Below are positions 1 to 7,809 of a DNA stretch of 64,000 nucleotides, in pieces. Under the pieces are notes generated by a model. The model was not told the DNA's origin and ran no database searches. It worked only from the letters and a program-made list of their open reading frames with translations. Position numbers and translations under genes: made by a program. The stretch is from Sphaerisporangium album (GTDB taxonomy: Bacteria; Actinomycetota; Actinomycetes; Streptosporangiales; Streptosporangiaceae): contig NZ_QOIL01000021.1 of assembly GCF_003323745.1 (NCBI RefSeq), forward strand, positions 117,764-181,763. The letters run 5' to 3'. Within the stretch, counting starts at the first letter, position 1, and each line of letters opens with the position of its first letter.

Positions 1-576
1 GGCCACATCGGCCGTGCCCGCCGCCTCGCCCTGGACGAGGAGACGCGGCGGCGCCGTGACGCCGTCCTGGCGCTGCCCCGCACGCTGACCGGCCTCGGCC
101 AGTGCGTCGAGGCGGCCGAGCGGCTGGTCAAGACGTCCTCGGAGGACGCCGAGGAGGCCACCGCCCACCTGAACGAGGCCGAGACCACCGAGCTGCGCAA
201 GATCTACGGCGAGGGGTCGACGGGCAAGGGCCTCAACAAGGGGCTGGTGCGCGGCGGCGCGGGGGCGATCAAGGACCTGGAGGACCGGCAGAAGTCCAGG
301 GCCACGCGCATCAAGCGCGACTCCCTCGACGTGGCCCTGCTCGACCTGGTCGCCTTCTACCGCGACGTGCTCGCCGTTCAGTTCGGGGCCGCGGTCGAGC
401 TGTCCGCCGAGGACCGCTCGGCCGATCTTGAGGCGCTGGCGTCGTCGAGCTCTCCCGAGGACACGCTGCGGCGCATCGACGCGATCATGCTGTGCCGCGA
501 GCGACTGGCGGCCAACGTCAACCCGCAGATCGCCGTCGAGGCGCTGACGCTGTCGTTGTGGCGGCCCCGGTTGTGA
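1..576 (+). CDS. holB: DNA polymerase III delta-prime subunit, C-terminal part
   Basis: This is the 3' part of the clamp-loader delta-prime gene; the 5' end lies outside the window. About 191 residues are visible, starting with the run GHIGRARRLALDEETRRR, which is typical of the actinobacterial HolB AAA+ lid/collar region, followed by an all-helical tail ending LTLSLWRPRL. Known role: with DnaX and HolA it loads the beta sliding clamp during replication. The Walker and sensor motifs are upstream of position 1. Downstream neighbours PSP1/RicT, aminopeptidase and tRNA-Thr fit the usual actinobacterial gene order, although here a sigma-factor pair is interposed. The reading frame is open from base 1 and ends in TGA at 574-576. 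Identification rests on recalled family similarity and context. Confidence 0.85.
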   Translation, partial: GHIGRARRLALDEETRRRRDAVLALPRTLTGLGQCVEAAERLVKTSSEDAEEATAHLNEAETTELRKIYGEGSTGKGLNKGLVRGGAGAIKDLEDRQKSRATRIKRDSLDVALLDLVAFYRDVLAVQFGAAVELSAEDRSADLEALASSSSPEDTLRRIDAIMLCRERLAANVNPQIAVEALTLSLWRPRL

Positions 577-609
577 GCGGCCCGGCTCCGGGCGCCCGGC
601 CTCGCTTGT

Positions 610-633
610 CCTGATATTTCCGCGAATATCAGG
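610..633. promoter_or_regulatory. AT-rich perfect inverted repeat before the ECF sigma gene
   Basis: CCTGATATT (610-618) and AATATCAGG (625-633) form a perfect 9-bp inverted repeat with a TCCGCG loop, in the 90-bp gap between holB and the sigma gene. The arms are strikingly AT-rich for this genome and no T-run follows, so an operator is at least as likely as a terminator. A second palindrome, TCCGATATATCGGA (682-695), lies in the first codons of the sigma gene. Confidence 0.45.
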
Positions 634-666
634 TGCCGAGCAACCTGAGGAGGGCTGCCGCGTCTC

Positions 667-1203
667 TTGGACATGCAGGCTTCCGATATATCGGAGCGCA
701 CCTCCGAGCCGCGTGACGCCGAGGAAACGATCACGGCGCTGTACGCGGGCCACGCGCTCGGGCTGACCAGGCTCGCGCTCGTGCTGGTCGGCGACCGCGA
801 GAGCGCCGAGGACGTGGTTCAGGAGGCGTTCCTGGGCCTCCACCGCCGCTTCGGCGCGCTGCGCGATCCGGCGAACGCGCTGGTGTACCTCCGCAGCGCC
901 GTCCTCAACAACGCGCGCACCGTACTCAGGCGGCGCCGGCTGCCGTCCTGGTTCGCCGGCGCCTACGAACCGCCCGTCTGGTCCGCGGAGGCCGCCGCGC
1001 TGCTCGGCGCCGAGCGCCGCGCCGTCATGGAGGCGCTCCACCAACTGCCCCGCCGCCGGCGCGAGGTGCTCGTCCTCCGCTACTACGCCGAGCTCTCCGA
1101 AGAGGAGACCGCCCAGGTCATGGGCGTCAGCCGCGGCACCGTCAAATCCACCACCGCCCGAGCCCTGGACGCGCTCGGCCGCCTCCTGGGGGAGCACCCG
1201 TGA
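667..1203 (+). CDS. RNA polymerase ECF sigma factor (SigE-like, actinobacterial)
   Basis: A 178-residue sigma-70 family protein with region 2 (about residues 20-85, LTRLALVLVGDRESAEDVVQEAF, shown here only by its DVVQEAF core) and region 4 (about 120-170), where an HTH contains EETAQVMGVSRGTVKS. It lacks regions 1 and 3, as ECF factors do, and would direct core RNA polymerase to a small regulon. A GAGGAGGG ribosome site at 647-654 favours the TTG at 667 (12 nt away); the in-frame ATG at 673 is a possible alternative. The last codons overlap the start of the next gene (GTGA at 1200-1203), so the two are translationally coupled and the downstream membrane protein is the natural candidate for its regulator. 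A possible operator lies at 610-633. Confidence 0.85.
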   Translation: MDMQASDISERTSEPRDAEETITALYAGHALGLTRLALVLVGDRESAEDVVQEAFLGLHRRFGALRDPANALVYLRSAVLNNARTVLRRRRLPSWFAGAYEPPVWSAEAAALLGAERRAVMEALHQLPRRRREVLVLRYYAELSEEETAQVMGVSRGTVKSTTARALDALGRLLGEHP

Positions 1204-2954
1204 ACGACGACATCATCAGAAGGCTGCGCGACGCCGCGACGGCCGTGGGGGACACCGTCGGGGACGTCCCCGGGCTGAGGCTCTCGGCAGCCGTCGAACG
1301 TCCCGAGCCGCGTCGGAGTAAGTCCTGGCTCGTCCCCGTCGTGGCGGCGGCGTCCGTGATCGCGGCCATCACCGCGGGGGCGGTGGCCGTACGCGCGGGC
1401 ACGGGCTCCCAGGTCGCCGCCGCCGGGCCCGTAGCGGCGCCGAAGTTCTTCCTCGTCGCCTCGACCGGCTCGCTCAGCGTGCGCGGCATGGACGGCGAGC
1501 AGATCGCGAGCGTCCCGGCGCCCTCGAAGGACGAGACCTTCTGGGCCGCGCAGGCGGCCGCGGACAACCGGCGGTTCTACGTCTCCACGACCGGGCCGGA
1601 CTGCCAGGGGCACTTCTACCGGCTCACCGTGGACGAGTCCGGCGCCGCCCAGGCGTTCGACCGGCTGCCGATCACACCGCCCGAGGGGACGGCCGCGTAC
1701 TCCCTGGCGGTCAGCGGGGACGGCTCGAAGCTCGCGTACGCCGCGGAGCCGTGCCGGGCCGGGGCTCGGACCAGCAGCCTGAGCGTGGCGGACACCGCGT
1801 CCGGCGAGACGCGTACGTGGAAGGCGAGCGAGGGCAAGATCATCGGAAACGTCGCGATGAGCGGCGACGGACGGTACGTCGCCTACCAGTACCCGATCCT
1901 GGCACGCGTCTACCGGATTAACACCGCCGAGGGGGGCGCGCGGTTCCAGCTGGAGGATCCGGGCAAGGCGCCTGGCCCGGGCGCGTCGGCCGACGGCATC
2001 GTGGTCGTCCCCGCGCCGGGTGACGTCACCGCGGTGCCCGCAGTGCCGGCCGTCCCCCCGGACGGCGCCACCATCGCTCCCGCGCCGCCGTCCGGCGGTA
2101 CCATCGCTCCCGCGCCGCCGTCGGGTGATGGCACCGCCGTGCCCGCTCCTCCGCCGGGCGCGATCACCCTTGAGCCCGCCATCCCGCCGAGCGGCACGCC
2201 CAAGCCCGGCACCCCGGGGTACGGGACAGGTGAGCGGCCGAACTCGGACACGGCCACCCCGCCGCCCCTGGTACGGACGACCCGCGGGGTGCCCTCGTCC
2301 CCGGGCGTCCCCCGGTCCGCCAGCGAGCCCTCGTCCCCGGGCGTCCCCGGGTCCGCGAGCGAGCCCTCGTCGGGTCCCGAGGTCGTCCCGGCGGACCCGG
2401 CCGTCCCCACCACGCCGGCCACCGCCGTCCCTCTCGTGTCGGCCACGGCCGTCCCCGTCGACCCGCGTGTCGTCGACAGGGGTCCCGGGGCGGGCAAGCC
2501 GTCGACCGTTCCCATGGGCCGGGTCGAGATGGCACCCGACTCGCCCGACGTCTACGTGATCGACACGACCGTCGCCGGTGAGGACCTCGGTACGAGCCGG
2601 AAGATCACCCTCGGGGCCGAGGCGGTCGGAGGAAAGGGTGGCCTGCAGGGGTACCGCCTCAACGCGGACGGCTCGCGGATCATCGCCTCGCTCGGCCGGA
2701 TCGTCCACACGGTCAAGGGGGCCAAGGGGGAGGTGGAGCCCTCGACCGCCGCGATCGTCCGGTTCGACGCCTCGGACGGGCGGCTTGTGGACACGATCTA
2801 CAAGGACGAGAAGGGCGCAATGCGCCTCCTCGCCGCGGACGGCGCCGCCGAGCGCTTCATCGTCCGGCGCGGCGACGAGATCGCGGCCGTCACCGCCACC
2901 GGCTACGAAGTGCTGACCCCGGACGTCCACAGCTTCCCCTCGGTGACCTGGTGA
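1200..2954 (+). CDS. Membrane-anchored propeller-like protein, probable sigma-factor partner
   Basis: The 584-residue product starts at GTG inside the stop of the sigma gene. Residues 1-40 are cytoplasmic with an amphipathic start (NDDIIRRLRDAATAVGD), then a basic patch RRSKS and one membrane segment (about 42-66, LVPVVAAASVIAAITAGAVAV). The rest should be extracytoplasmic and has short beta-propeller-like strands (for example YSLAVSGDGSKLAYAAEP, GNVAMSGDGRYVAYQ). Between about residues 268 and 437 this fold is interrupted by a Pro/Val/Ser-rich stretch with tandem repeats. The arrangement of a short N-terminal tail, one TM and a WD40-like ectodomain next to an ECF sigma is common in Streptosporangiales; by analogy it may act as anti-sigma or sensor, but no zinc-binding anti-sigma (ZAS) motif is visible. 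Function is inference. Confidence 0.65.
   Translation: MNDDIIRRLRDAATAVGDTVGDVPGLRLSAAVERPEPRRSKSWLVPVVAAASVIAAITAGAVAVRAGTGSQVAAAGPVAAPKFFLVASTGSLSVRGMDGEQIASVPAPSKDETFWAAQAAADNRRFYVSTTGPDCQGHFYRLTVDESGAAQAFDRLPITPPEGTAAYSLAVSGDGSKLAYAAEPCRAGARTSSLSVADTASGETRTWKASEGKIIGNVAMSGDGRYVAYQYPILARVYRINTAEGGARFQLEDPGKAPGPGASADGIVVVPAPGDVTAVPAVPAVPPDGATIAPAPPSGGTIAPAPPSGDGTAVPAPPPGAITLEPAIPPSGTPKPGTPGYGTGERPNSDTATPPPLVRTTRGVPSSPGVPRSASEPSSPGVPGSASEPSSGPEVVPADPAVPTTPATAVPLVSATAVPVDPRVVDRGPGAGKPSTVPMGRVEMAPDSPDVYVIDTTVAGEDLGTSRKITLGAEAVGGKGGLQGYRLNADGSRIIASLGRIVHTVKGAKGEVEPSTAAIVRFDASDGRLVDTIYKDEKGAMRLLAADGAAERFIVRRGDEIAAVTATGYEVLTPDVHSFPSVTW
2070..2398 (+). repeat. Intragenic tandem repeats coding for a Pro-rich linker
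   Basis: Within the propeller-like gene, ACCATCGCTCCCGCGCCGCC begins at 2070 and again at 2100 (period 30 bp, coding TIAPAPPSG). A second set with 36-bp period begins with GCCCTCGTCC at 2291, 2327 and (shortened) 2363, coding SSPGVP-SASEP units. The periods are multiples of three, so unit gain or loss would keep the frame. Confidence 0.7.
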
Positions 2955-3455
2955 CTCTCTGACGCGGCTCGACGGGGCCTGAGGGGGGCCTTGACGGAGC
3001 CTGTCGGGGCGTGCGGTGACGCTTACCTGGAGCGACAGGCGCGGCCCCAAGCGGCCATAGCCGGGATCTTCTCGGCCGTGGCCGCTTTCGTCGTCCGGCC
3101 CGCGTTCCTGTGCGAGGATCACGATCCCCTCGTGACCTGCCGGAACAAGACAGCGTGCACGGAGGCGTCGATCAGGCGTGCGCGGCGTGGGCGAACGCCG
3201 ACCCGGCGCGCTCGCGATCCTCGCCGCCGGGCGAAGGGCGGCGCGCCGGCGTCCGCCGAGTGTCCATGAGCCCGTCAGCCCGTCGCGCCTCCAGGTCAAT
3301 TCCGGGTGGACGATTGGTATTGCCTAGGTAAACCGCACTGCGCGTAATCTGGGCCAGAACCGTGTCGGCGTGATCCGTGAGGCTCGCGCCGGGCGTGGTC
3401 CACGTCGGCTCGGGCAGGAGCCCGCAGCCGGACCGGCGAGGAGGCGGAGGGTTCC
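2955..3455. other. Non-coding or unassigned stretch
   Basis: About 500 bp between the propeller-like gene and the PSP1 gene. Short reading frames occur on both strands but have no recognisable domain, ribosome site or codon pattern I would trust. The segment 3300-3455 presumably holds the promoter of the PSP1 gene; I cannot name the -35/-10 elements with confidence. Confidence 0.5.
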
Positions 3456-4301
3456 ATGGGCATGATCATGGCCGTGAGCTTTACTCGCTACGGCAGGCTC
3501 TACTACCTCGACCCCGGCGGCCACAGCCCCAAGGTCGGGGACAAGGTGCTCGTCCCCACCGACGCGGGGCCCGAGGTGGCCGAGTGCGTCTGGGCGCCGC
3601 AGTGGGTCAGCGAGGACATCGACGGCCTGCCGGTGTGCGCCGGCATCGCGGGCGAGGAACACCTCGGCCGCGACGACACCAACCGCCGCCGCCGTGCCGA
3701 GGCGCGCAGCGTCTCCAAGAGGCTGATCAAGCGGCACGAACTGCCCATGAAGATCGTGGGTGTGGACTACCTCGACGCCGACAACGTCTACACCGTGTAC
3801 TTCTCCGCCCCCCACCGCGTGGACTTCCGCGCGCTCGTCCGCGATCTCGCGCGCAACCTGCGGGCCAGGGTCGAGCTCCGCCAGATCGGCCCCCGCGACG
3901 AGGCCCGCCTCCAGGGCGGCATCGGTCCCTGCGGTCGCGACCTCTGCTGCGCGACCTTCCTCAAGGACTTCGAGCCGGTGTCCGTCCGCATGGCCAAGGA
4001 CCAGGACCTTCCGGTCAATCCCCTGCGCATCGCGGGCGCGTGCGGCAGGCTGATGTGCTGCCTGAAGTACGAGCACCCCCTGTACCAGGAGTTCCGGGCG
4101 TCCGCCCCGCGCACCGGCACCGCCGTGGACACCCCCGAGGGCGCCGGCACCGTCGTCGGCCACAACGTGCCCTCCGACTCGGTGATCGTCCGGCTCAATG
4201 ACGGAGGACGGCGCTGCGCCTGCTCCCGCGCCGACGTCTGCTCGCCGCGCAAGCAGCACGACGAGAGATACGGCGACCAGCGATCCCCAGTTGAGGAGTG
4301 A
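3456..4301 (+). CDS. PSP1 / RicT (YaaT)-family protein
   Basis: The 281-residue protein has an N-terminal beta-rich part (VSFTRYGRLYYLDPGG) and the PSP1 C-terminal domain with the diagnostic cysteines GIGPCGRDLCCATFLKDF and GACGRLMCCLKYEHPLY. In Bacillus the homologue RicT (YaaT) is part of a Fe-S-containing complex affecting RNA processing and cell fate; in actinobacteria the role is unproven. It is soluble and cytoplasmic (no signal or TM). Three ATG codons follow each other in frame (3456, 3462, 3468); the first has GGAGG at about 3445-3450. A short Cys-containing, charged C-tail (RCACSRADVCSPRKQ) ends the protein. Its position just after the replication gene holB and before the aminopeptidase is conserved in related genomes as far as I recall. 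Confidence 0.88.
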   Translation: MGMIMAVSFTRYGRLYYLDPGGHSPKVGDKVLVPTDAGPEVAECVWAPQWVSEDIDGLPVCAGIAGEEHLGRDDTNRRRRAEARSVSKRLIKRHELPMKIVGVDYLDADNVYTVYFSAPHRVDFRALVRDLARNLRARVELRQIGPRDEARLQGGIGPCGRDLCCATFLKDFEPVSVRMAKDQDLPVNPLRIAGACGRLMCCLKYEHPLYQEFRASAPRTGTAVDTPEGAGTVVGHNVPSDSVIVRLNDGGRRCACSRADVCSPRKQHDERYGDQRSPVEE

Positions 4302-4328
4302 AACCCCAGGTAGAGGGGGTACAACCTA

Positions 4329-4360
4329 ACCGCCGTGGAGATGATCAACTCCTCGGCGGT
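4329..4360 (+). terminator. Possible hairpin between PSP1 gene and aminopeptidase
   Basis: ACCGCCGTGGAG and CTCCTCGGCGGT can pair with one bulge around an ATGATCAA loop. No T-run follows; it may equally be a leader structure of the next gene. Confidence 0.4.
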
Positions 4361-4388
4361 CTGACAACGGGGGACAGGTGGTCGGCGC

Positions 4389-5972
4389 ATGATGCGCTTT
4401 TCCGGCGCTGGCCGTACGGCTACCGCCCTTCTCGCGACGGTGTTGCTCGCCACGGCCTGCTCGGCCAAGGGGGAGTCGAAGGAGCCGGCGGACGGATCAT
4501 CACCGGCCGACCCGCCCGCAGCCACCGCCCCCGCCCAGCCGGCCACCCAGGCACCCGCCGCAGCCCTCGCCCCGTTCTACACGCAGAAGATCAAGTGGAC
4601 GCCGTGCCAGAACAACTTCCAGTGCGGCAAGCTCGACGTCCCCCTCGACTACGCGAACCCCGGCGGCGACCGCATCCAGATCGCCCTCATCCGGCTGCCC
4701 GCCACCGGCGGCCGGCGCATCGGCTCCATCATCCTCAACCCGGGCGGACCAGGCGGTTCGGGCATCGAATACGCCCGCGCCGCGACCGCCGTCCTCACCC
4801 CCACCATCCTCGCCCGGTTCGACACCGTGGGTTTCGACCCGCGCGGCGTCGGCAAGTCCGCGCCCGTCCGCTGCCTGACCGGGCCTCAGCTCGACGCGTT
4901 CATCGGCCTGGACGGCACCCCGGACGACCCCGCCGAGGTCAGCGCCCTCGCCAAGGGCGCCAAGCAGTTCGCCGAAGGGTGCGAGGCGCGCTCCGCCAAG
5001 CTGCTCCCGCACGTCGGCACGGCGGACGCCGCCCGCGACATGGACGTCCTGCGCGCGGCGCTCGGCGACCAGGGCATCACCTACCTGGGCAAGTCATACG
5101 GAACCTACCTGGGAGCCGTCTACGCCGACCTGTTTCCGAAGAAGATCCGCGCCCTGGTCCTCGACGGGGCCCTCGACCCCGCCCTGGCGCCGGTGCCCAC
5201 GGTGAACGCCGCCCAGGCACAGGGCTTCGAGGTCGCGTTCCGGTCCTTCCTCGCCGACTGCTTCGTCCAGAAGAACTGCCCCTTCCCGGGGCGCGACACC
5301 AACGCGGCCCTGGCGCGGCTCACGGACTTCCTCAGGACCACCGACCAGCGCCCGCTGCGCAACAACACCGGCGACGGGCGGGTCATCGACGAGTCGTGGG
5401 CGACGCTCGGCATCCTGGCCCCCCTCTACGACAAGCGGAGCTGGCCCGTGCTCAGGGTCGCCCTGGCGCAGGGCTTCCGCGGGGACGGCACCACCCTGCT
5501 CAAGCTGGCCGACATCCTCGTCGACCGGAAGCCCGACGGCACGTACTCCAACCAGACCGAGGCCAACATGGCCGTCAACTGCCTCGACCACCCTTACCCG
5601 CACAAGATCGCCACCTACGAGGAGGCCGCCAAGGCCGCCCAGCAGCAGTCCCCGCACTTCGGCGCGTACGTCATGTGGGGCTCCCTGCCGTGCGACTACT
5701 GGCCGGTCAAGCCCACCGGCACAGACAAGCCCCTCCGCGCCCTCGGCGCCCCGCCCATCCTCGTCGTCGGCACCCAGCGCGACCCCGCCACCCCGTACCA
5801 GTGGGCCAAGTCCCTGGCCTCGGAACTCTCCTCCGGCGTCCTCCTCAGCTACGACGGCGACGGGCACACCGCCTACCGCACCGGCTCCACCTGCGTGGAC
5901 CAGGCAGTGGACCAGTACCTGATCTCCCTGACCCCTCCCGCCTCCGGCACCCTCTGCCCCAAGGTCACCTGA
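4389..5972 (+). CDS. Secreted lipoprotein alpha/beta-hydrolase, tripeptidyl aminopeptidase (SlpD/Tap type)
   Basis: This 527-residue protein begins with a lipoprotein signal: MMRFSGAGRTAT, a hydrophobic run, and lipobox LLATAC with the acylated Cys at residue 24, followed by a Ala/Pro-rich linker (about 35-60). The alpha/beta-hydrolase fold then shows the oxyanion segment NPGGPGGSG (117-125), the nucleophile elbow GKSYG (Ser236), a C-terminal Asp in GTQRDPATPYQWA and His in GDGHTAYRTG, as in Streptomyces Tap, SlpD and SlpE. Such enzymes remove N-terminal tripeptides from secreted or extracellular proteins. Paired cysteines (for example CQNNFQC near residues 73-79) are typical of this exported family. 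The gene precedes tRNA-Thr in its usual place. The start ATG at 4389 lies after GGGGGACAGG; ATG at 4392 is equally possible. Confidence 0.85.
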   Translation: MMRFSGAGRTATALLATVLLATACSAKGESKEPADGSSPADPPAATAPAQPATQAPAAALAPFYTQKIKWTPCQNNFQCGKLDVPLDYANPGGDRIQIALIRLPATGGRRIGSIILNPGGPGGSGIEYARAATAVLTPTILARFDTVGFDPRGVGKSAPVRCLTGPQLDAFIGLDGTPDDPAEVSALAKGAKQFAEGCEARSAKLLPHVGTADAARDMDVLRAALGDQGITYLGKSYGTYLGAVYADLFPKKIRALVLDGALDPALAPVPTVNAAQAQGFEVAFRSFLADCFVQKNCPFPGRDTNAALARLTDFLRTTDQRPLRNNTGDGRVIDESWATLGILAPLYDKRSWPVLRVALAQGFRGDGTTLLKLADILVDRKPDGTYSNQTEANMAVNCLDHPYPHKIATYEEAAKAAQQQSPHFGAYVMWGSLPCDYWPVKPTGTDKPLRALGAPPILVVGTQRDPATPYQWAKSLASELSSGVLLSYDGDGHTAYRTGSTCVDQAVDQYLISLTPPASGTLCPKVT

Positions 5973-6079
5973 CCTCGCCACACCTCGAACCACCCGCACG
6001 CCCACCCGCCCACCCCGGCCCTGGCGCAAGAACCACCGAAAACCTGTAGACTTCCACACGCTGCGGTCACCCGCGGCCC

Positions 6080-6153
6080 GCCGCCTTAGCTCAGTCGGCC
6101 AGAGCGACGCACTCGTAATGCGTAGGTCAAGGGTTCGATTCCCTTAGGCGGCT
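6080..6153 (+). tRNA. tRNA-Thr (CGT anticodon)
   Basis: GCCGCCT at 6080-6086 pairs with AGGCGGC at 6146-6152, followed by discriminator T and an encoded CCA (6154-6156). The anticodon arm ACGCA-CTCGTAA-TGCGT places CGT at 6114-6116, reading Thr codon ACG; the T arm is AAGGG-TTCGATT-CCCTT. The D arm AGCTCAGTCGGCCAGAGC is regular. The 3' part is supplied by the integrated element and is repeated at 21296. Confidence 0.96.
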
Positions 6154-6176
6154 CCACTCTTGAGCCCCAGGTCATA
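6111..6176 (+). repeat. attL: left end repeat of the integrated element
   Basis: 66 bp (6111-6176) match 21296-21361 with a single mismatch (T at 6158 against C at 21343). The repeat runs from the tRNA anticodon loop through the CCA end into the first arm of the terminator behind the tRNA. This is the pattern expected for tyrosine-integrase insertion into a tRNA 3' end. Confidence 0.92.
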
Positions 6177-6193
6177 CCGTCTGACCTGGGGCT
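6163..6193 (+). terminator. Terminator behind tRNA-Thr
   Basis: AGCCCCAGGTCA (6163-6174) pairs perfectly with TGACCTGGGGCT (6182-6193) around a 7-nt loop, followed by a pyrimidine-rich TCCTGCTTCCT. The left arm belongs to the att repeat; a degenerate version with a G-U pair stands at about 21348-21378. Confidence 0.75.
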
Positions 6194-6245
6194 TCCTGCT
6201 TCCTCCGGGCCGTCGCGGACTCCGCCGTCTCCGCAAGATCATCAG

Positions 6246-6267
6246 TCGTGGACCGGTTCGTGGACCG
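6246..6267 (+). promoter_or_regulatory. Paired CGTGGACCG repeats, candidate integrase arm sites (left)
   Basis: TCGTGGACCG occurs at 6246-6255 and 6258-6267 (12-bp period), between attL and the integrase start. CGTGGACCG recurs at 21277-21285 next to attR and CGTGGAC at 21195-21201. Repeats near both ends suit arm-type integrase binding sites; binding is inferred. Confidence 0.45.
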
Positions 6268-6297
6268 ATGTCGGTCCCAGGCGCTACCTTGCCGCCC

Positions 6298-7602
6298 ATG
6301 ACCAAGGTCCACAGCGAGCGCGCGAAGGGGCACATCGAGAGCCTGCCCAGCGGTAGTTTCCGCGTGAAGGTGTACGCCGGCCTCGATCCGACCACCGGCA
6401 AGGAGCGTCGGTACCGCAAGACCGTCAAGACCGAAGTCGAGGCGCTGGAGACCCTCGCGAAGCTGCTGCGTGACGTCGAGGCCGAGCGCGAGCCCCAGGA
6501 AGCCGCGACCCTCGACTACGTCCTGACGCGCTACCTCGAAGTCGCGGACCTGGAGGTCTCCACCCGCGAGGCCCACGAAGGCTACATCCGCCGCACCATC
6601 CGGCCCGTGCTCGGCGACGTGAGGATTGGCAAGCTCCGGGCCGACATGCTGGACTCGCTCTACACCCACCTCAAGCGCTGCTCGCGGCTCTGCAACCGCC
6701 TCCCCAAAGTCGAGCACTGCACCGAGGCCGAACACGTCTGCAACGCCCTCTGCGTCCCCCTGAAGGACCACCGCACGCCCCGTCCTCACCAGTGCGATCA
6801 GCGATGCACCCCGCACAAGTGCAAGCCCATGGCCGCTGGCTCGATCCTCCGCATCCACGCGATCATCTCCGCCGCCCTCAACCTCGCCGTCCGGTACGAC
6901 TGGATCGACCGCAACGTCGCCGAGAAGGCCACCCCACCCCAGCCCAAGAAGCGCGAGCCCGACCCACCGACCCCCAAGCAGGCCGCACGCCTGCTCAACG
7001 AGCTCTGGGAGGCCGACCCGGAGTTCGCTCTGTTCGTCTGGCTGGCCACCACGACCGGAGCCCGCCGCGGCGAGCTGGTGGGCCTACGCCGACACCGGAT
7101 CGACTTCGAGGCCCAGGAGATCCGCATCACGCGCAACTACCTCGTCAAGGCCGGCCAGCAAATCGAGAAGGACACAAAGACCGGCGAGGGCCGCCGCCTG
7201 TCCCTGGACCCCCTGACCTGCGAACTACTCCAGGAACACCTACGCCGCCGAGAGACCGCGCTGAACGAAGCCGGAGTAGAGAGCACCGAAGACGCCTTCG
7301 TGTTCTCCCCAGACCCCGCAGGCCTGCGCCCCTGGAACCCCGACACCATCACCCACAAGTACGAGCGCTACGCCCGCGCCACAGGCATCCGCAGCTCTCT
7401 GAAAGAACTCCGCCACTACTCCGCCACGCAGCTCCTCTCTAACGGCATCGACCTACGCACCGCCGCCGGCCGCCTCGGCCACTCCGGCGGCGGCGTAACG
7501 ACGCTGCGCTTCTATGCCCAGTTCACCCGCCCCGCCGACAAACAGGCGGCCGCCATGCTGTCCAGCCAACTCGAAGACCTGCGCAAGCGCGAACGCCTAT
7601 GA
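6298..7602 (+). CDS. int: Tyrosine site-specific integrase of the island
   Basis: The 434-residue protein has an arm-binding N-terminus (about 8-50, SGSFRVKVYAGLDPTTGKER), a core-binding domain (about 68-215) and a catalytic domain (about 222-425). Catalytic residues seen are Arg256 (TTGARRGEL), a Lys in KDTKTGEGRR (291 or 294), Arg372 (KELRH), His395 (GRLGHSGGG) and the nucleophile Tyr406 (LRFYAQF). The usual His of the HxxR box is Lys369, a variation seen in many actinobacterial integrases. The core-binding domain contains a Cys/His-rich insert (Cys128, 132, 141, 148, 152, 166, 170, 175 with His164 and 173), probably metal binding. I chose ATG 6298 because the arm domain begins there; an upstream extension would run through the tRNA terminator. 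It catalyses integration and excision at tRNA-Thr. Confidence 0.93.
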   Translation: MTKVHSERAKGHIESLPSGSFRVKVYAGLDPTTGKERRYRKTVKTEVEALETLAKLLRDVEAEREPQEAATLDYVLTRYLEVADLEVSTREAHEGYIRRTIRPVLGDVRIGKLRADMLDSLYTHLKRCSRLCNRLPKVEHCTEAEHVCNALCVPLKDHRTPRPHQCDQRCTPHKCKPMAAGSILRIHAIISAALNLAVRYDWIDRNVAEKATPPQPKKREPDPPTPKQAARLLNELWEADPEFALFVWLATTTGARRGELVGLRRHRIDFEAQEIRITRNYLVKAGQQIEKDTKTGEGRRLSLDPLTCELLQEHLRRRETALNEAGVESTEDAFVFSPDPAGLRPWNPDTITHKYERYARATGIRSSLKELRHYSATQLLSNGIDLRTAAGRLGHSGGGVTTLRFYAQFTRPADKQAAAMLSSQLEDLRKRERL

Positions 7603-7809
7603 GAACTGCTGAACCACGTGCCTTTGGTCGATTTAGACGACGTAGATAAGCTTGCCACCGATCTGACCCTAGGGCAGTCCTGGAAGTTATGACTGCTGCC
7701 GTCTACCTCCGAGTTTCTGAAGGGTGTCAGAAGCATACGTCTGGAGGCATCCCGGTCAGATGACGGTACGTCTCGCCTTAGCAAGATGTAACTTTATATG
7801 GATCACTAA

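Noticed and set aside
1083..3299. A 738-codon open frame on the minus strand opposite the sigma and propeller-like genes
   Set aside because: Its product is Arg/Gly/Asp-rich low-complexity sequence, has no domain, and is the antisense shadow of two well-supported overlapping genes.
6160..6297. N-terminal extension of the integrase from TTG 6160
   Set aside because: It would translate the att repeat and the tRNA terminator; residues there have no integrase similarity, while ATG 6298 starts at the arm-binding domain.
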